This document shows positions 43,371-54,527 of a stretch of 64,000 nucleotides of DNA, piece by piece. Each line of letters opens with the position of its first letter. Position 1 is the first letter of the stretch. Source of the DNA: Takakia lepidozioides (taxonomy: Eukaryota > Streptophyta > Takakiopsida > Takakiales > Takakiaceae). The stretch covers positions 90,004,756-90,068,755 of the forward strand of contig CM060731.1 in assembly GCA_030704615.1 (NCBI GenBank), given 5' to 3'. The notes below the pieces were generated by a model. The model worked only from the letters and a program-made list of their open reading frames with translations, searched no databases and was not told where the DNA came from. Both the position numbers and the translations under genes were made by a program.

Positions 43371-43639
43371 CTCCCCTTTAGCCGACATCATCCGAACGGC
43401 CCCCCACTTTCTGACTGCATACCGTTGGCAGTTATTTCGCAAAGACCAGGGGCCGCATTCCGGAAACAAGGTTCATTAACACTCTGACTCTGGATTTTTG
43501 AGATAGTTGGCTCCTTGGATTTGGATCAGGCTTCGTCGCTCGGACAAATCGGCACCGCATTCCTTCCCATCGCTGCATCCCCCTTCTACCAGGGAGCTTC
43601 CCCGCACGCCATCCTGGCAGTCTTGTGTGCACATCTCTC

Positions 43640-45205
43640 ATGGCGGAAAACCCGAGCGCTACAGTGTACTGCCCTCCTCACGAGCATAGAGCTTCATTTC
43701 CGTGCAGAGGGGACATCTGCCAGGTGATGGAGAAATATCTGTGCGTTCGATACCACCTGAAACCGGGGTCGGTTTTTTTTTAGGAGGAAAGGAAGGACTC
43801 AAACGGCCTTGTTGTCGAGAGTATTGTTGTGCTCCACAATGATTTTGGCGATGGCAGGGAATGGCGAGTTCCACCATCGGACAGCGTCATATACAGGGCT
43901 GTTGGGGACTTCATTTGCCCGCCAAATGCACCTTCTATCCTGGCGCCTTCCACGAAACAATCCGCGAATCAGAGAGTGGCTACCTCAAAGAGAGAAGTCC
44001 GCAACGAAGTAAATCCAGAGCCGAACCCATCCATGAAGACGAGCGAGAACCGGGTTGTTCACAACCTGTCCGACTTAGACGAGGTCATGGAAGTTCCGAG
44101 GTCGTCCTGGAGATCAGGCAAGTCCTCAATGGACGTCAGTGGAGGAGGGAGTCATATTCCCAGCACGAGCACCGCAGTTCGATCTATTCTTGAAATTCTG
44201 CGAGGGCTTCACCTGGAGGGACACCGGTCGGAGCTGGCCGGGCTGGACTACAGCAAGTTTGCAATTAAATCGGTTACATGTCTTCCCGCCGACGTCGACG
44301 GTAATATCTTCTTTGAGTTCCCTCCTCGGGCGGACTACTCGAGGGCGTCCGGAATGTTGACAGATATGGATAGAAAACATGACGGTCATCCTTGGTGCGT
44401 TACCAAAACCACCAGCATGAAGATGCTCGATGGTGTGCGGGTGCGCTACGTTGTTTGTGCGGGCGCGTTGCGGTGTTTCTCCCCAACTTCCTTCCACTTT
44501 AAATCCAGAGGTCACAGGAACGAGACCGATTAGACAGGCATAGCTCATCAACCATTTCGAGCTCAGGAGAAGGTTCCAAACTCCACATTTAAGTGTGCAC
44601 ATTGCAAAGAACCACCACACTGCATGTCTGTTTGTAATGCCAAGCAGTTCTATGTGTTGCACCGTTTCCCTGACCTCACCCGAGCTTGCATACACGTTGG
44701 TTCCCATTGTCACAAATTGGCGAGGGGGAACTCGCGGGAGGCTGCCCACGAGGCAGAGCAGCTCGTTCAGGAGGAGGTTAAGTCGAGACCGGGTGCCAAA
44801 CCCAAACAGATACAGCTCCAAGCCGCCCATAAGATGGCATTGGCCAGAATTATGTCGGAAGACGGCTCCGATAGAGTTCCTCTCGACGAGAAGGAAATGG
44901 AGGCATTGCTGGAGTCGGTGTCCACGTATGTTCACCGAATGTCCTAAACCACATTGTCTCATGCAAACAGAAAATTGGGCGTGGCTCGGATATGCACTCC
45001 ATTCTGGAGGTGAAGCGACGATGTGGATATGACTACATTCATGGAAGTAGGTTTCCAGGACAAGGGACTGAGGCAGATCGTTGTTTCGTATTCAAAATGT
45101 CCAGGTGTGGACCTGGCAGCGGCGTCGAACTGGTCGACAGGATGACGAGTGGGGACTTGTCAAACAGTTGGGTCATGTTCGACCATATCAAGCGAATTAC
45201 AAATC
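43640..45205 (+). pseudogene. MULE-like DDE transposase, N-terminal part
   Basis: From an ATG at 43640 (MAENPSATVYCPPHEHRASF) the frame meets a TAG in a T run at about 43783 and continues in the same frame to 44533 (VVLHNDFGDGREWRVPPSD, LPADVDGNIFFEFPP, HPWCVTKTTSMKMLDG, RYVVCAGALRC), an N-terminal region with a zinc-binding look. In the next frame at 44624-44947 follow CNAKQFYVLHRFPDLTRACI, VGSHCHKLARGN and EVKSRPGAKPKQIQLQAAHK, then GYDYIHGSRFPGQGTEADRC and FVFKMSRCGPG at about 45030-45110. The copy on the minus strand next door has the same blocks. The sequence breaks off at about 45205 before the rest of the catalytic domain. At least two frame breaks; not functional. Confidence 0.65.
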
Positions 45206-45221
45206 ACTAGTGGGTGACAAT

Positions 45222-46545
45222 GGGTGCACATGTCTACGTCACCCACTGCAGGCTGGAATTTCTTGGGCTTCCACTGCTGGAAGACACATTGTGCGGCAAC
45301 ATGACGAGACCTCGAGGTTCTGTCCGAATGTTCCTGTCGGATCTCCAGGAATCCTCCTCGCACCCGGGTTCCTATTCAATCCTCCGCCTCACAGGGCGAG
45401 TACGGACGTCCCCCTCTAGGTGTTCACCTCTGCAGTGCAGAGGCGTCCCTTTGATCTTCTCTCGCAATGTTGTCGCCCATTTCAGTGGATTCTTGGACCT
45501 CGAAGCTGTTCGTACCAACAATTCCTCCCTGTCTGGCCCAAAGCCCCATTATTTCCCGCTCAGGAACTTGTAGTACGTGGCTTGCTGCATGATTGCTCTG
45601 TCGATGTCCTCCGTTGTGGCCGTCACTACGTCCACCAGATGTGCGGCAGAAGACGCTCGCCAGGAGGAGTGCACTGATTCTGCCATATTCGTGTTCGGCA
45701 TGTCCGTGTCGGAATCCAAGCACCGCTCCTACAAGGGCACAAACAATAATGAGGGACCAATGGAAAGGTCCGTAATAGAAAGACAATTGCACGAAAATGA
45801 CAGCATCATACCTCCTGCATGTATTGTCCGAATTGTCGATACCGGAAATGCCACCACCCCAATGAGCTGTGCAAGGTTCCCAGATTGGTTGTCTCCACTG
45901 CACCTGACGTGTTCCACCGAGCCTTGATGATAGCAAACTTAACCTCCGCGTCATCAAATGTGGGTGCATCCTTCCACGCCGTACAAAGGACACGGTGTTC
46001 AGCCTGGAATGAGCTAGCAACAAATTTGGTAGTGTAGTGAGATAGACTCTGCATCCAATGGAATCCATAGGATCTCTCTTTCCCCTCCATTGGAACATTG
46101 GGGTCCTCACCGTACACACGCCGCACATTCGGACTACAGTTGGCCCACACGTCGACATTTTAAAAATGTAACAACGATCGAATTCGCTGCCTTGCCCTAG
46201 AAACCTGCTACCTTAGATGTAGTCATATCCAGTCATTCGTTTCACCTCCAGGATTGACTGCATGTCCGACCCCCTGCCGAACTCCTGCTTGCAAGATACG
46301 ATGTGATTCCGCACATTCGGACTACAAACGTGCGAGACGGACTCCAACAGGTCAAGCATCTCCTCTTCGTTCAAGGGCACTCGGTCTAAACCATCTTCAG
46401 ACATGATTTTACCAAGAGCAATCTTGTGGGCTGCCTTCAGCTGAATCTGCTTTGGTCTGGCTCCGGGGCTCAATTTCACCTCCTCTTTTATGATGTCGTG
46501 TGCTTCCTGCACAACCTCATGCATGTTGCCTCTCGCCCAGGGGTG
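45222..46545 (-). pseudogene. MULE-like DDE transposase, central part, inverted copy
   Basis: Read leftward: EAHDIIKEEVKLSPGARPKQ, GKIMSEDGLDRVPLNEEEM and ILEVKRMTGYDYI (46524-46213), a stop, then DPNVPMEGKERSYGFHWMQS, QAEHRVLCTAWKDAPTF and WWHFRYRQFGQYMQEV (46090-45806), the catalytic-core tail of MULE-type transposases that precedes the NxAESxH block. From about 45733 to 45222 it is nearly identical to 53100-53620 of the C-terminal piece. It meets the plus-strand copy head to head at about 45210. Several frame breaks. Confidence 0.6.
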
Positions 46546-46583
46546 GCAGTGGACCCCAACGTGTATGCAACCTTCATACTATC

Positions 46584-46613
46584 CAGAACGGAAATGCGGT
46601 ACCGCATTTCCGT
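46584..46613. repeat. Palindrome at the left edge of copy B
   Basis: AAATGCGGTACCGCATTT dyad preceded by CATACTATCCAGAAC and followed by GTTCTGACTGAAAATCGTGA, matching array 1 text near 21400-21450. Copy B therefore starts inside an array-1 type repeat, with the first exon and most of the second exon of the gene deleted. Confidence 0.9.
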
Positions 46614-46629
46614 TCTGACTGAAAATCGT

Positions 46630-49600
46630 GAAATGTCTCCGGAGGAATTCCAAAGTGCAGCGGATACAATGTTGGAGGAGACACACAGTAGCATTGGCAG
46701 AGTTCTGGGCAGCAGGGTATTCCAGCGGATCTCTTCGAATCCCACTCTGTCGCATGGTCTCCCTTCCCATCGTCAGGCAGGCACTTCCCGGAGATGTGGA
46801 TAAGCTCAAGTTCGCATTTCGAGAAGGGTACCATCTAGGTTCGCCAACCTTCTATGTTTCCATTGAGAATGAGGACGGCGAAACTCGTGGACCCACTGCA
46901 GATGAATTGTCAACATGGGATACCCACTGGCACACTCGCAACGACGAATTCGAGGCAACGTTGAAGGGTGATCCAGACTTCGGCCATATGTCGGGTAAAA
47001 TGTTCTTTGTGTGGGACGAGAATCACCGACTTCTTGCCTGGTGGGAGTACATCAAGCAGAACCATGCCAAGCATATTGGCTGGCATTACATGGTGGAGTG
47101 TGTCATCCTCAAGGTGAAGGCGGCAGACTCCTCCCTGCTCAAGAATGCCATGGCGGACCTCAACTCATAAGATACTCATACCCTCCCAAGCACGTTCGAA
47201 ATGCGGTGCCGCATTTTGGTTTCCAATCTGTTTTGTTTCCGTGCTTCCGTGGACTAAACTGGAGAGTGTGCCTTGCAGGGTCACTGAAAATGCGTACGTG
47301 CATACCCACATGGCACATATGCTGTACAGGGTGAGGAAAACTGGTCTCACTGATCCGCACATGTTTGCGGAAATGCTGGAGCCCGAGCTCATTTAGAAAG
47401 CCGTGGCAAAAACTGACCGGACATGGTATCGTCTCACTATGGATGGAATGGTGGAGGTGATATACAAAGTAAGTTGTCCTCCCATTTCCCTTTGCTCATC
47501 CTTCCCCCCAATTTTCAGTAATCTTTCCACATGAATCGAATGTAACGCTTCTGCATGTTTTTGTTGGCAGTCAAACATCAAGCTGGATTTGGCCCATGCC
47601 AAACGCTTCTTCATGGAAAGTGAGGGGCAGGTCAAAACATTGCAGTCATTGACTGAGCACTTGAAGGAAGCCGGGGTCAAGTCGAGAACAAAATACAAGT
47701 CAAAGCTTGTGAAGCTGGTGGCAATTGCAGATCTGGCACTTGGAAAGGACTTCATCCCCGAGATTGCAAAACACTATTCTCGGGCCATGTAGCCGACCAT
47801 GCAGATGGAGAAACTGCATCACCTCTCAACGGCATGTATTGAGGCAAAAGAGAAGGTGAGGTTTCAATGCACTGAAGTTCCTTCCTAGCAATAGCCACTC
47901 TTCTTCCTGCTCTTGACATTGGATCGGAAATGGCAGACACGGTGGCTGTTGATCTGGAATGCATCGGAGAGTATAAGGACAATGTGGTCTTTTCCACTCG
48001 AAGTTTCTGACCTTGCAGTGGATGTGTGGCTCAACCGCATGACTTGGTGGTTCCAGGTAATTCAAGGTACTTCCCCAGATTTGCTTTTCTAAAATGAATT
48101 CCCTGAATTGCTACATGACAATGCATGTGGGAATCGCAGGTAATGACGAATGCGAAGGAGCAAGTCGTAATGCATACAAATTCGTTCGGCTTGTACGTCA
48201 AATGGGATGGAACACAGACATTGGAAGACTACGTGACATGTTTCAGATGTGCGTACAAGGACAACCTCTTCGCCAGGGAGCTACAGACAGCAAGAAGGAG
48301 CGTGGAGTTTACACATCAGGAGGGAGCGGGAAAAGCTACAATGTGAATTGTTTACAGGTGAAGCCCAACTGCCCTTGTATGCGAAGCCTGGTTATGAGGT
48401 TTGTATGGGAAATGCGGCACCGCATTCACATTTTACGTTTTTGGTTTCACTCTGCGAGTACGTTGGTCTCAACTTTTGCTCACGCATGCTGACTGCCTTG
48501 CAGGTATATGAAATACGTACTTCTTCAGACAGGGGCCCTAGCTCAAGAGCCCCCGTTCTTCATGGCTTGGACCGTGGCGGGCCCAAGCTGTGTCTACACA
48601 CCCGAGATGCAGAAACAATGGCATGCAGCGCATCTCGTTGGATGCCCGTGGTACCTGGACATGTCTAGCGGAATTGTTGACGAGTCTGAGAAAGATTTGC
48701 ACGCGAAAGCAGAAGAGAAGAGAAAGGAAAGACGTGTCCCTGCTGGGCCAGAGTCGGCTAAGGAAGCTGCTGCTCTGGAACAATCCAGAACGGCAGCTGA
48801 GATGGCACAGAAGACGGTGGATGCAGCTGTGCAGGCTCAACAGAAGGGGTCGAAGAAGAGGACTCACCAGCAAGGAGCAGCAGTTGTGATACCCAAGAAA
48901 TCGAAGAAGCAGAAACAGATAGAGCAAGAAGAGGGTGACGAAGAGGTTTCCGATGCCCCCCGAAATGCAGCCAAAATCCCCTGTGCCCACCGTTGTCACG
49001 AGAGGGACGAGAACAGGCTTGGCAAAGAAAGCACTCTTCAACCCCCCGGGGGGCACCCTTTCGAGCCGGTGGAAATGAAGAGGCCGAAAGTGGATCCCGA
49101 TACAGTAGTCCAGTGTGTAAATGAGAGTTTCTTGGCGGCTTTGGATGGACGGGCAGCCAAGTTGGCATACATGAAGACCATGGAGGGTCTGAAGGGCAGA
49201 GCACTGAAGAAGGCGGCTGCCGAAGAGCCTTCCGACACCCTTGGGTTTATGAAGATGGTCTCGTTCTTTGAGAGGGTGTGTGTAGACAAGGATTGTAGGA
49301 GGGGCAGAAATGCCACCGAGTGGTCTTGCGATATGATCATCTTGGATATTCCGGACGGAGAGCCTGTGGAAGGACTGCAAGCTTTACCATCTTGGAACAG
49401 GTTCTCCGAGGACTTTTGAAAGAAAGGATTCGGGCTCGCCTGCATGGTGTTGGACGACAAAGGCTGTGTGGTTGTCCTGGCGAGCAGAGGAGAAAACACG
49501 CAGACAGGAATTGCGAAGTGGACCCGCAAGAGCGCCGTCCCAATTCTGAAGAAGAAGTGGACGTGCATCAACACATTGGGCCTTTGGTCGGAAGGGAAGA

Positions 49601-50824
49601 AGGTAATTACGACATTGACACTTGTCCTTTCATTTTCTTAGGTGTTTTGAAATGCGGTGCCGCATTCGATTTCTAATCGTTCCCCACTGTGTATGCAGAC
49701 AAAGCAGTTCGATGCATACTACTTTGTGAAGGAGAACTCCACCTTTGCTTTCCGGAAGGATGGATTGTTGGTTGACCCGAACTGCGACCCCATCGATTAA
49801 GACGTTCTGTTCAACAACGTTCCCACGGAACATCTCCCTCATAGCCTCACTTCAACGGAACCCCTGCGGTATTCACGGACTCGGAGCCCTGCCTTCATTC
49901 AGACAATTATGGAGACATACACTGACGTGGAGGGCATAGTGCTCGACCTCATCTGTGGGATAGGTATGCAGAATCTTGTTCTATGCTGTTCTTCAAATTC
50001 TCCTTATGCTTTAATTCGCAACATCTGAAGGGCCATGTTATAATGTGTGGATGGCATTGTAACAGGTGCCTCAATGTGGGTTGGGCGGTTTTCCGACCGG
50101 CACCTCTTTGCCTATGAGGAGGACACATCTGTCTGGGGATCCCATCTGGAAGGGCTGCAACGGAATGTGAAGGCTCCCATCAAAGCTCCTCGGATCCATC
50201 GGAGTCGGAGGAAGAGACAGTGGACATTGATGCCGAGGAGAACCCGGAATACGAGTGAGTGCAAACATTGTAAGTTTGCAAAGCCTTCTGGGTGATTTTT
50301 TGTCAAACGCATTTCCGGACTGTGGTTTGGTCTCATTGGTGATTGTTATGTGCAGGATTCCAGGATCCGGGTCGAAACATGTAGGGCCTACACTTCTTGC
50401 CAGGAAGAATGTCCCGTTCTTTGCGAGGGCCGACTTCATGACGAGCCCGGTGAAGGACTACTCCCTTCCTAGTTATGCAGCTAAACTCGCAAATACAGCG
50501 ATTAGACGATGTGAGAATCCCAGTAAAGTAGAGCAGATTTTGGAGAGGGCTAGGGAGGACAGAAGGATAAGGAAAGAGTTGGCAACAGCTGAGACAAGTA
50601 GACGGGTGCGAAAGTTCATATGTGATTCAGCGGATGAGAGCGATGCAGACAGGGAGGACGACGACCCAACGGAGGTGAGATGGTCGGTTCCGCAAGGGGA
50701 AGATGGGATTTTTGAAAGCCTGGCCAACGAGCAGTCCGCTGGAGATGAGAAAGGCAATGACGGGGTGGAGGCGGAGTAGGACAGTCAAGGACAGGACGAC
50801 GATACTGATCATTTTCAAGATTAA
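46630..50824 (+). pseudogene. ParB-like / DNA methyltransferase fusion, copy B (5'-deleted)
   Basis: Exons corresponding to copy A: 46630-47166 (partial exon 2), 47279-47468, 47571-47855, 47937-48056, 48140-48357, 48504-49602, 49699-49963, 50066-50254, 50356 onward. The ParB-like domain is here (MFFVWDENHRLLAWWEYI, Gly to Glu in DGNHR). The methyltransferase motif IV-like DMIILDIPDGEP is intact here and frameshifted in copy A. Lesions differ from copy A: an extra base near 46733, lost donor at 47167 (AT for GT), TAG at 47790 (CAG in A), TGA at 49417 (TGG in A), TAA at 49798 (TAC in A), Thr to Ile in motif I (LICGIG), and an early TAG at 50777. The coiled-coil exon is missing. Not functional, but together with copy A it shows the ancestral protein. 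Confidence 0.85.
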
Positions 50825-50959
50825 TAGAATTTTAATGAACTCTCTGTACATTTAAATTCTCTTCCAGAGTAAATAAAGGAAATTCTCCCCGTCCTTCATG
50901 TCTCCTCTCCCATGTGCTTCTCAACGACACCATCGTCCAAACCACGTCCCTCCCAAAAA

Positions 50960-51725
50960 TCGGAAATGCGGCACGGCATTTCCATGTACGAACGGAAATG
51001 TGGCAACTGCAAAAACCTCCTTTGGAAATGCGGCACCGCATTTCCAAAACCGGGGCAAGAACAATTTTCCGTTTCATGGTTTGGACATCAGAAACTGTTC
51101 GGCCGAACGGTGCCGCATTTCCGTTTTTGACACGACAGTTTTGCCGATTGCCAGCTCCTTCCATGGAGGTAAATGGAAATGCCACCCCGCATGCGGAGGT
51201 CGAACACGTTATCTAAATGGCGGACATGGAAATGCGGTGCCACATTTCCATTTTGGAGATGGACGTTTTTCCAACTGCAGACCCATCGACGGAAATGCGG
51301 CTCCGCATTTCATGATGCTAGACGGGAATGCGGCACCGCATTCCATTGTCCAATAAGAAATTACGATGTGCTGGTCGGAAATGCGGCACTGCATTCCATC
51401 GTGCTGGACGGAAATGCGGCACCGCATTCCATTGTCCAATAAGAACTTCCGATTGCCAAACATGGAAATGCGTCGCCGCATTTCCAAGGCCCACATCGTT
51501 GTTTGTCCAATTCCAGACCCGTGTGGGTATTCCGTCTAGCTGGACGGAAATGCGGCACCGCATTCCGTTGTCCAATACGAAATTTTGATGACGGACATGG
51601 AAATGCGGTGCCGCATTTTCAGAACGGACATCGTTGTTTGTCCAATTCCAGACCCTTTGACGGAAATGCGGCACCGCATTCCATTGTGCTCTCCGGAAAT
51701 GCGGTGCCGCATTCCATTGTCCATT
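50960..51725. repeat. Palindrome array 2B, downstream of copy B
   Basis: Fifteen dyads, centres near 50972, 51004, 51034, 51111, 51185, 51238, 51301, 51334, 51387, 51420, 51474, 51556, 51609, 51672 and 51705. Steps 32, 30, 77, 74, 53, 63, 33, 53, 33, 54, 82, 53, 63 and 33. The ends align with array 2A but the middle differs: copy B has extra units at 51334-51474 and lacks the last three of copy A. Confidence 0.93.
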
Positions 51726-51976
51726 TCCGAGCTTCGGCATGTACATGTTTCCTTTTACTCATACATGGATTTCCTTCACCTCAGGACTCTGATATCGCTG
51801 ACTCTGGTATATTCATATGGACAGACACATTGTAGAAATGAGACCACAAATTGTAAACAGTGGGCCAAGTACGAGAGTTCTTGAATACAATGAAACACAA
51901 GCACACAGAAGTGAGGTACGATGGGTTGTTTTATTGATCGAATATGGTGTCTCACATTTAGCAACTCCAGACAAAT

Positions 51977-52612
51977 CTAAGCCCTTCCTCCTTCTACATG
52001 GGCGTCACCAAGTCGATGGAACTTCGATAGCCTCAAAACAAGCTCATTACTGATGCGGCACCTCGAGGTAAACTGTAATGCGGTCGTTCTGGTGCCCTTG
52101 GTGGAGCTGACGACAATGTCATGCCCAACAATCATACCACCATCATACATTGACAAGGTCACTGTGGGCCTCATGTGCCCGTGCGATTCGTTTTCGCAAC
52201 TCAGCCGAATGTCTCCATACACTGGAAGAGCGGAGTGAACTCCACGAATATAGTTTTCCCCGGTGCCGTCCTCCTTGGTCCATTGGCAGCAGTTCCAGCG
52301 CCAAAGCGAGGCCGTGCGTGATCTGTCCGACATCCCATTCCACCTTGGTATATCGAGGTCAACAATTTTCAGGACCCACGGACCGCATTGACCCTCGCCC
52401 TCACCTCGCTCAAAGCGGTAATAGCCCTCCAAATACTCCATTGCGCGCAAAGACTCCCGCTTGATTCCAGAAGCGTCTGTGAAAATAGAGAGCCAGACAA
52501 TGATGTCTCCTGATTCTAGTTTGGACATAGCATAATCGTGGCCATGATAAGGGCAGTCAGCAGGATTTCGGCGGCACGGCATCCTTGAAAAAGAGTAGCG
52601 GAGTACGCTCAA
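51977..52612 (-). CDS. Uncharacterised WNCCQW-motif protein, copy B
   Basis: Same protein as at 29.06-29.62 kb, here about 211 residues and with the two segments missing from copy A present (GIKRESLRA after FTDAS; GHDIVV after DGGMI). Conserved blocks: CPYHGHDYAM, SGDIIVW, YRFERGEGEG, RWNCCQW, VYGDIRL. The normal ending LVLRAIEVP is changed to LVLRLSKFHRLG by a one-base shift near 52030, giving an extended C-terminus. Convergent with methyltransferase copy B across array 2B. Unknown function. Confidence 0.5.
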   Translation of the reverse strand: MSVLRYSFSRMPCRRNPADCPYHGHDYAMSKLESGDIIVWLSIFTDASGIKRESLRAMEYLEGYYRFERGEGEGQCGPWVLKIVDLDIPRWNGMSDRSRTASLWRWNCCQWTKEDGTGENYIRGVHSALPVYGDIRLSCENESHGHMRPTVTLSMYDGGMIVGHDIVVSSTKGTRTTALQFTSRCRISNELVLRLSKFHRLGDAHVEGGRA

Positions 52613-53092
52613 TGACAGCAGCTCCCGGATGGAGGAGGCAGCAACGCGGTGGCTAGAAGAAGTTCAAGCAAACGCTGCAATTTCTCACAAACACTCCAGG
52701 GCACATTTAAATTCCCCCCCTACAGGAACCTGCACGGATGAAGATTGGCTGCTCCATGAATGTAGCCGTTTCAGTTTCCTTCCCTGCCATGCAAACTATG
52801 GGCAGTAAGTGCCAGGTGGGCCTATAGCCACTCGAGCCGACGAAGTCCATCCCCCCTTCGATGTAAATGCGGCGCCGAATTTCCATCCGGGGGATGGACT
52901 TCGGTGGCAGATTTCAAACTATACCCCGTGGATGAGAAAGAGGTATCGGTTCATCCACCGCTTGCGTGATGAACACGTTACATGATGATTGGTGGGTACG
53001 TGGGACCCAGATGGTCCATTATTGGAGCCCGCACTGCTCTTCCCCTTCTCATCATTTCAAAAATCTAAGGGCTTCGTTGTTGTCCGCAAGGT
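52613..53092. other. Spacer of copy B, including one palindrome
   Basis: Duplicate of 29623-30100. It has one dyad at about 52868-52885 (AAATGCGGCGCCGAATTT), the same as at 29874-29891, whose left arm fits array 1 and right arm fits array 5: a hybrid palindrome. Confidence 0.8.
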
Positions 53093-53095
53093 CTA

Positions 53096-54527
53096 GGAGC
53101 GGTGCTTGGATTCCGACACGGACATGCCGAACACGAATATGGCAGAATCAGTGCACTCCTCCTGGCGAGCGTCTTCTGCCGCACATCTGGTGGACGTAGT
53201 GACGGCCACAATGGAGGACATCGACAGAGCAATCATGCAGCAAGCCACGTACTACAAGTTCCTGAGCGGGAAACAATGGGGCTTTGGGCTGGAAAGGGAG
53301 GAATTGTTGGTACGAATAGCTTCGAGGTCGAAGAATCCACTGAAATGGGCGACAGCATTGCGAGAGAAGATCAAAGGGACGCCTCTGCACCGCAGAGGTG
53401 AGCACCTAGAGGGGGACGTCTGTACTCGCCCTGTGAGGCGGAGGATTGAAGAGGAGCCCGGGTGCGAAGAGGATTCCTGGAGATCCGACAGGAACATTCG
53501 GACAACACCTCGAGGGCCCGTCATGTTGCCGCACAATGTGTCTTCCAGCAGTGGAAGCCCAAGAAATTCCAGATCGCCATCGCCTTCAAGCGGGGATTCC
53601 GTGCGAGAAATTCCCACCGCTCGCTTGCCCCAGATTCCGCCCGCTGTTATGCAGTATGGCCAAGCCATTGTGGAGATGACTGTGTCTGCGTCACAGTGGA
53701 GAATTGCTCGCACAAAACCGTCGTTTCGAGGCAGGTGTTCCGCAATTCGAGTGGATACACGGCATCGTTGTTTAGAGATGATAAGGAGGAATCCAGATGG
53801 TGTTGTCCCTGCTCCTACTTTTACAGGAAGATTTGTCCATGCAAAGTTTGCGGAGGCAACAACCACCCAGTTCTGGTTTTGCAGGCACGACATTATGACT
53901 TGCGTGTATGGAAAGCCCAAGTACGGCATACAAACAATGCCAGAGGCTCCCCCGGTGTGGCCGGTGGAACCAAGCTGCGATCTGAGTCAGGTTGAGGCCG
54001 ACGCCCTTACCGCCGCAGGATTTCGGATGGTGCAGCGCACTGACGTCCCCAAACAACCATTTCCGCTTCCACAGCCTCCACCACCGACCCCTATGAGAGC
54101 AAGAACAATGGGACCCGACAGTTCTAAGCATCCTACACACCGTTGGGGGAAACCGAAGAGGCGACGACCTCCCTCAAAAGTGAACGAGACAAGGATGGGG
54201 AATGCACTTCGGATGAACTGTACAATCCAGAGCTCGACAGAAGTGCCCCCACCAGGCTTCGGGCGTGTGTATCAGATGGCCACGACAGGCTCAGCTGTTC
54301 TTAATGAGGTGTACACCATCACCATTTCAGAATTACCCACCTGCAATTGCACCGACTTTCAGATCATGGCGAACAAGGGGGCATCATACTGCCCTTGCAA
54401 GCATCTATACTACGTGTACCTAAAGAGACTCCGGTGTAATTCCACAACTCATCACTTCATACATGCACCAGGGTTGAGCCCCCAAGAGGTGCACACTCTT
54501 CTGAATATGGATCCAGGGGACCAGTGA
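53096..54527 (+). pseudogene. MULE-like transposase C-terminus with SWIM zinc finger
   Basis: A 473-residue frame from an ATG at 53106. NMAESVHSSWRASSAAHLVD is the NxxES-H block that follows the catalytic core in this transposase class; then RPVRRRIEEEPG, a Pro/Ser-rich linker, and a SWIM finger near the end: YTITISELPTCNCTDFQ and SYCPCKHLYYVYLKRL (CxC...CxH). SWIM fingers are typical of plant MULE transposases. The frame is open to TGA or similar at 54527, but the upstream catalytic domain is absent: sequence left of 53096 is copy B spacer. GTCTAGGAGC at the junction corresponds to a splice acceptor (TGTAGGAGC) in the inverted copy at 45733, so this is the last exon. Confidence 0.75.

Larger units (their letters stand above)
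46628..53092 (+). repeat. Large duplicated segment (copy B of 23486-30100)
   Basis: About 6.46 kb collinear and highly similar to 23486-30100, covering exons 2-10 of the methyltransferase gene, array 2, the minus-strand WNCCQW gene and the spacer up to CCGCAAG. Similarity ends at 30100/53092, where copy A continues with GTGATTTTC and copy B with GTCTAGGAGC, the last being transposase sequence. Palindrome number within array 2 differs between copies. Confidence 0.93.

Noticed and set aside
45424-46158. 244-residue minus-strand ORF as a distinct protein
   Set aside because: It is an out-of-frame reading of the transposase copy: the conserved transposase blocks are in the neighbouring frames.
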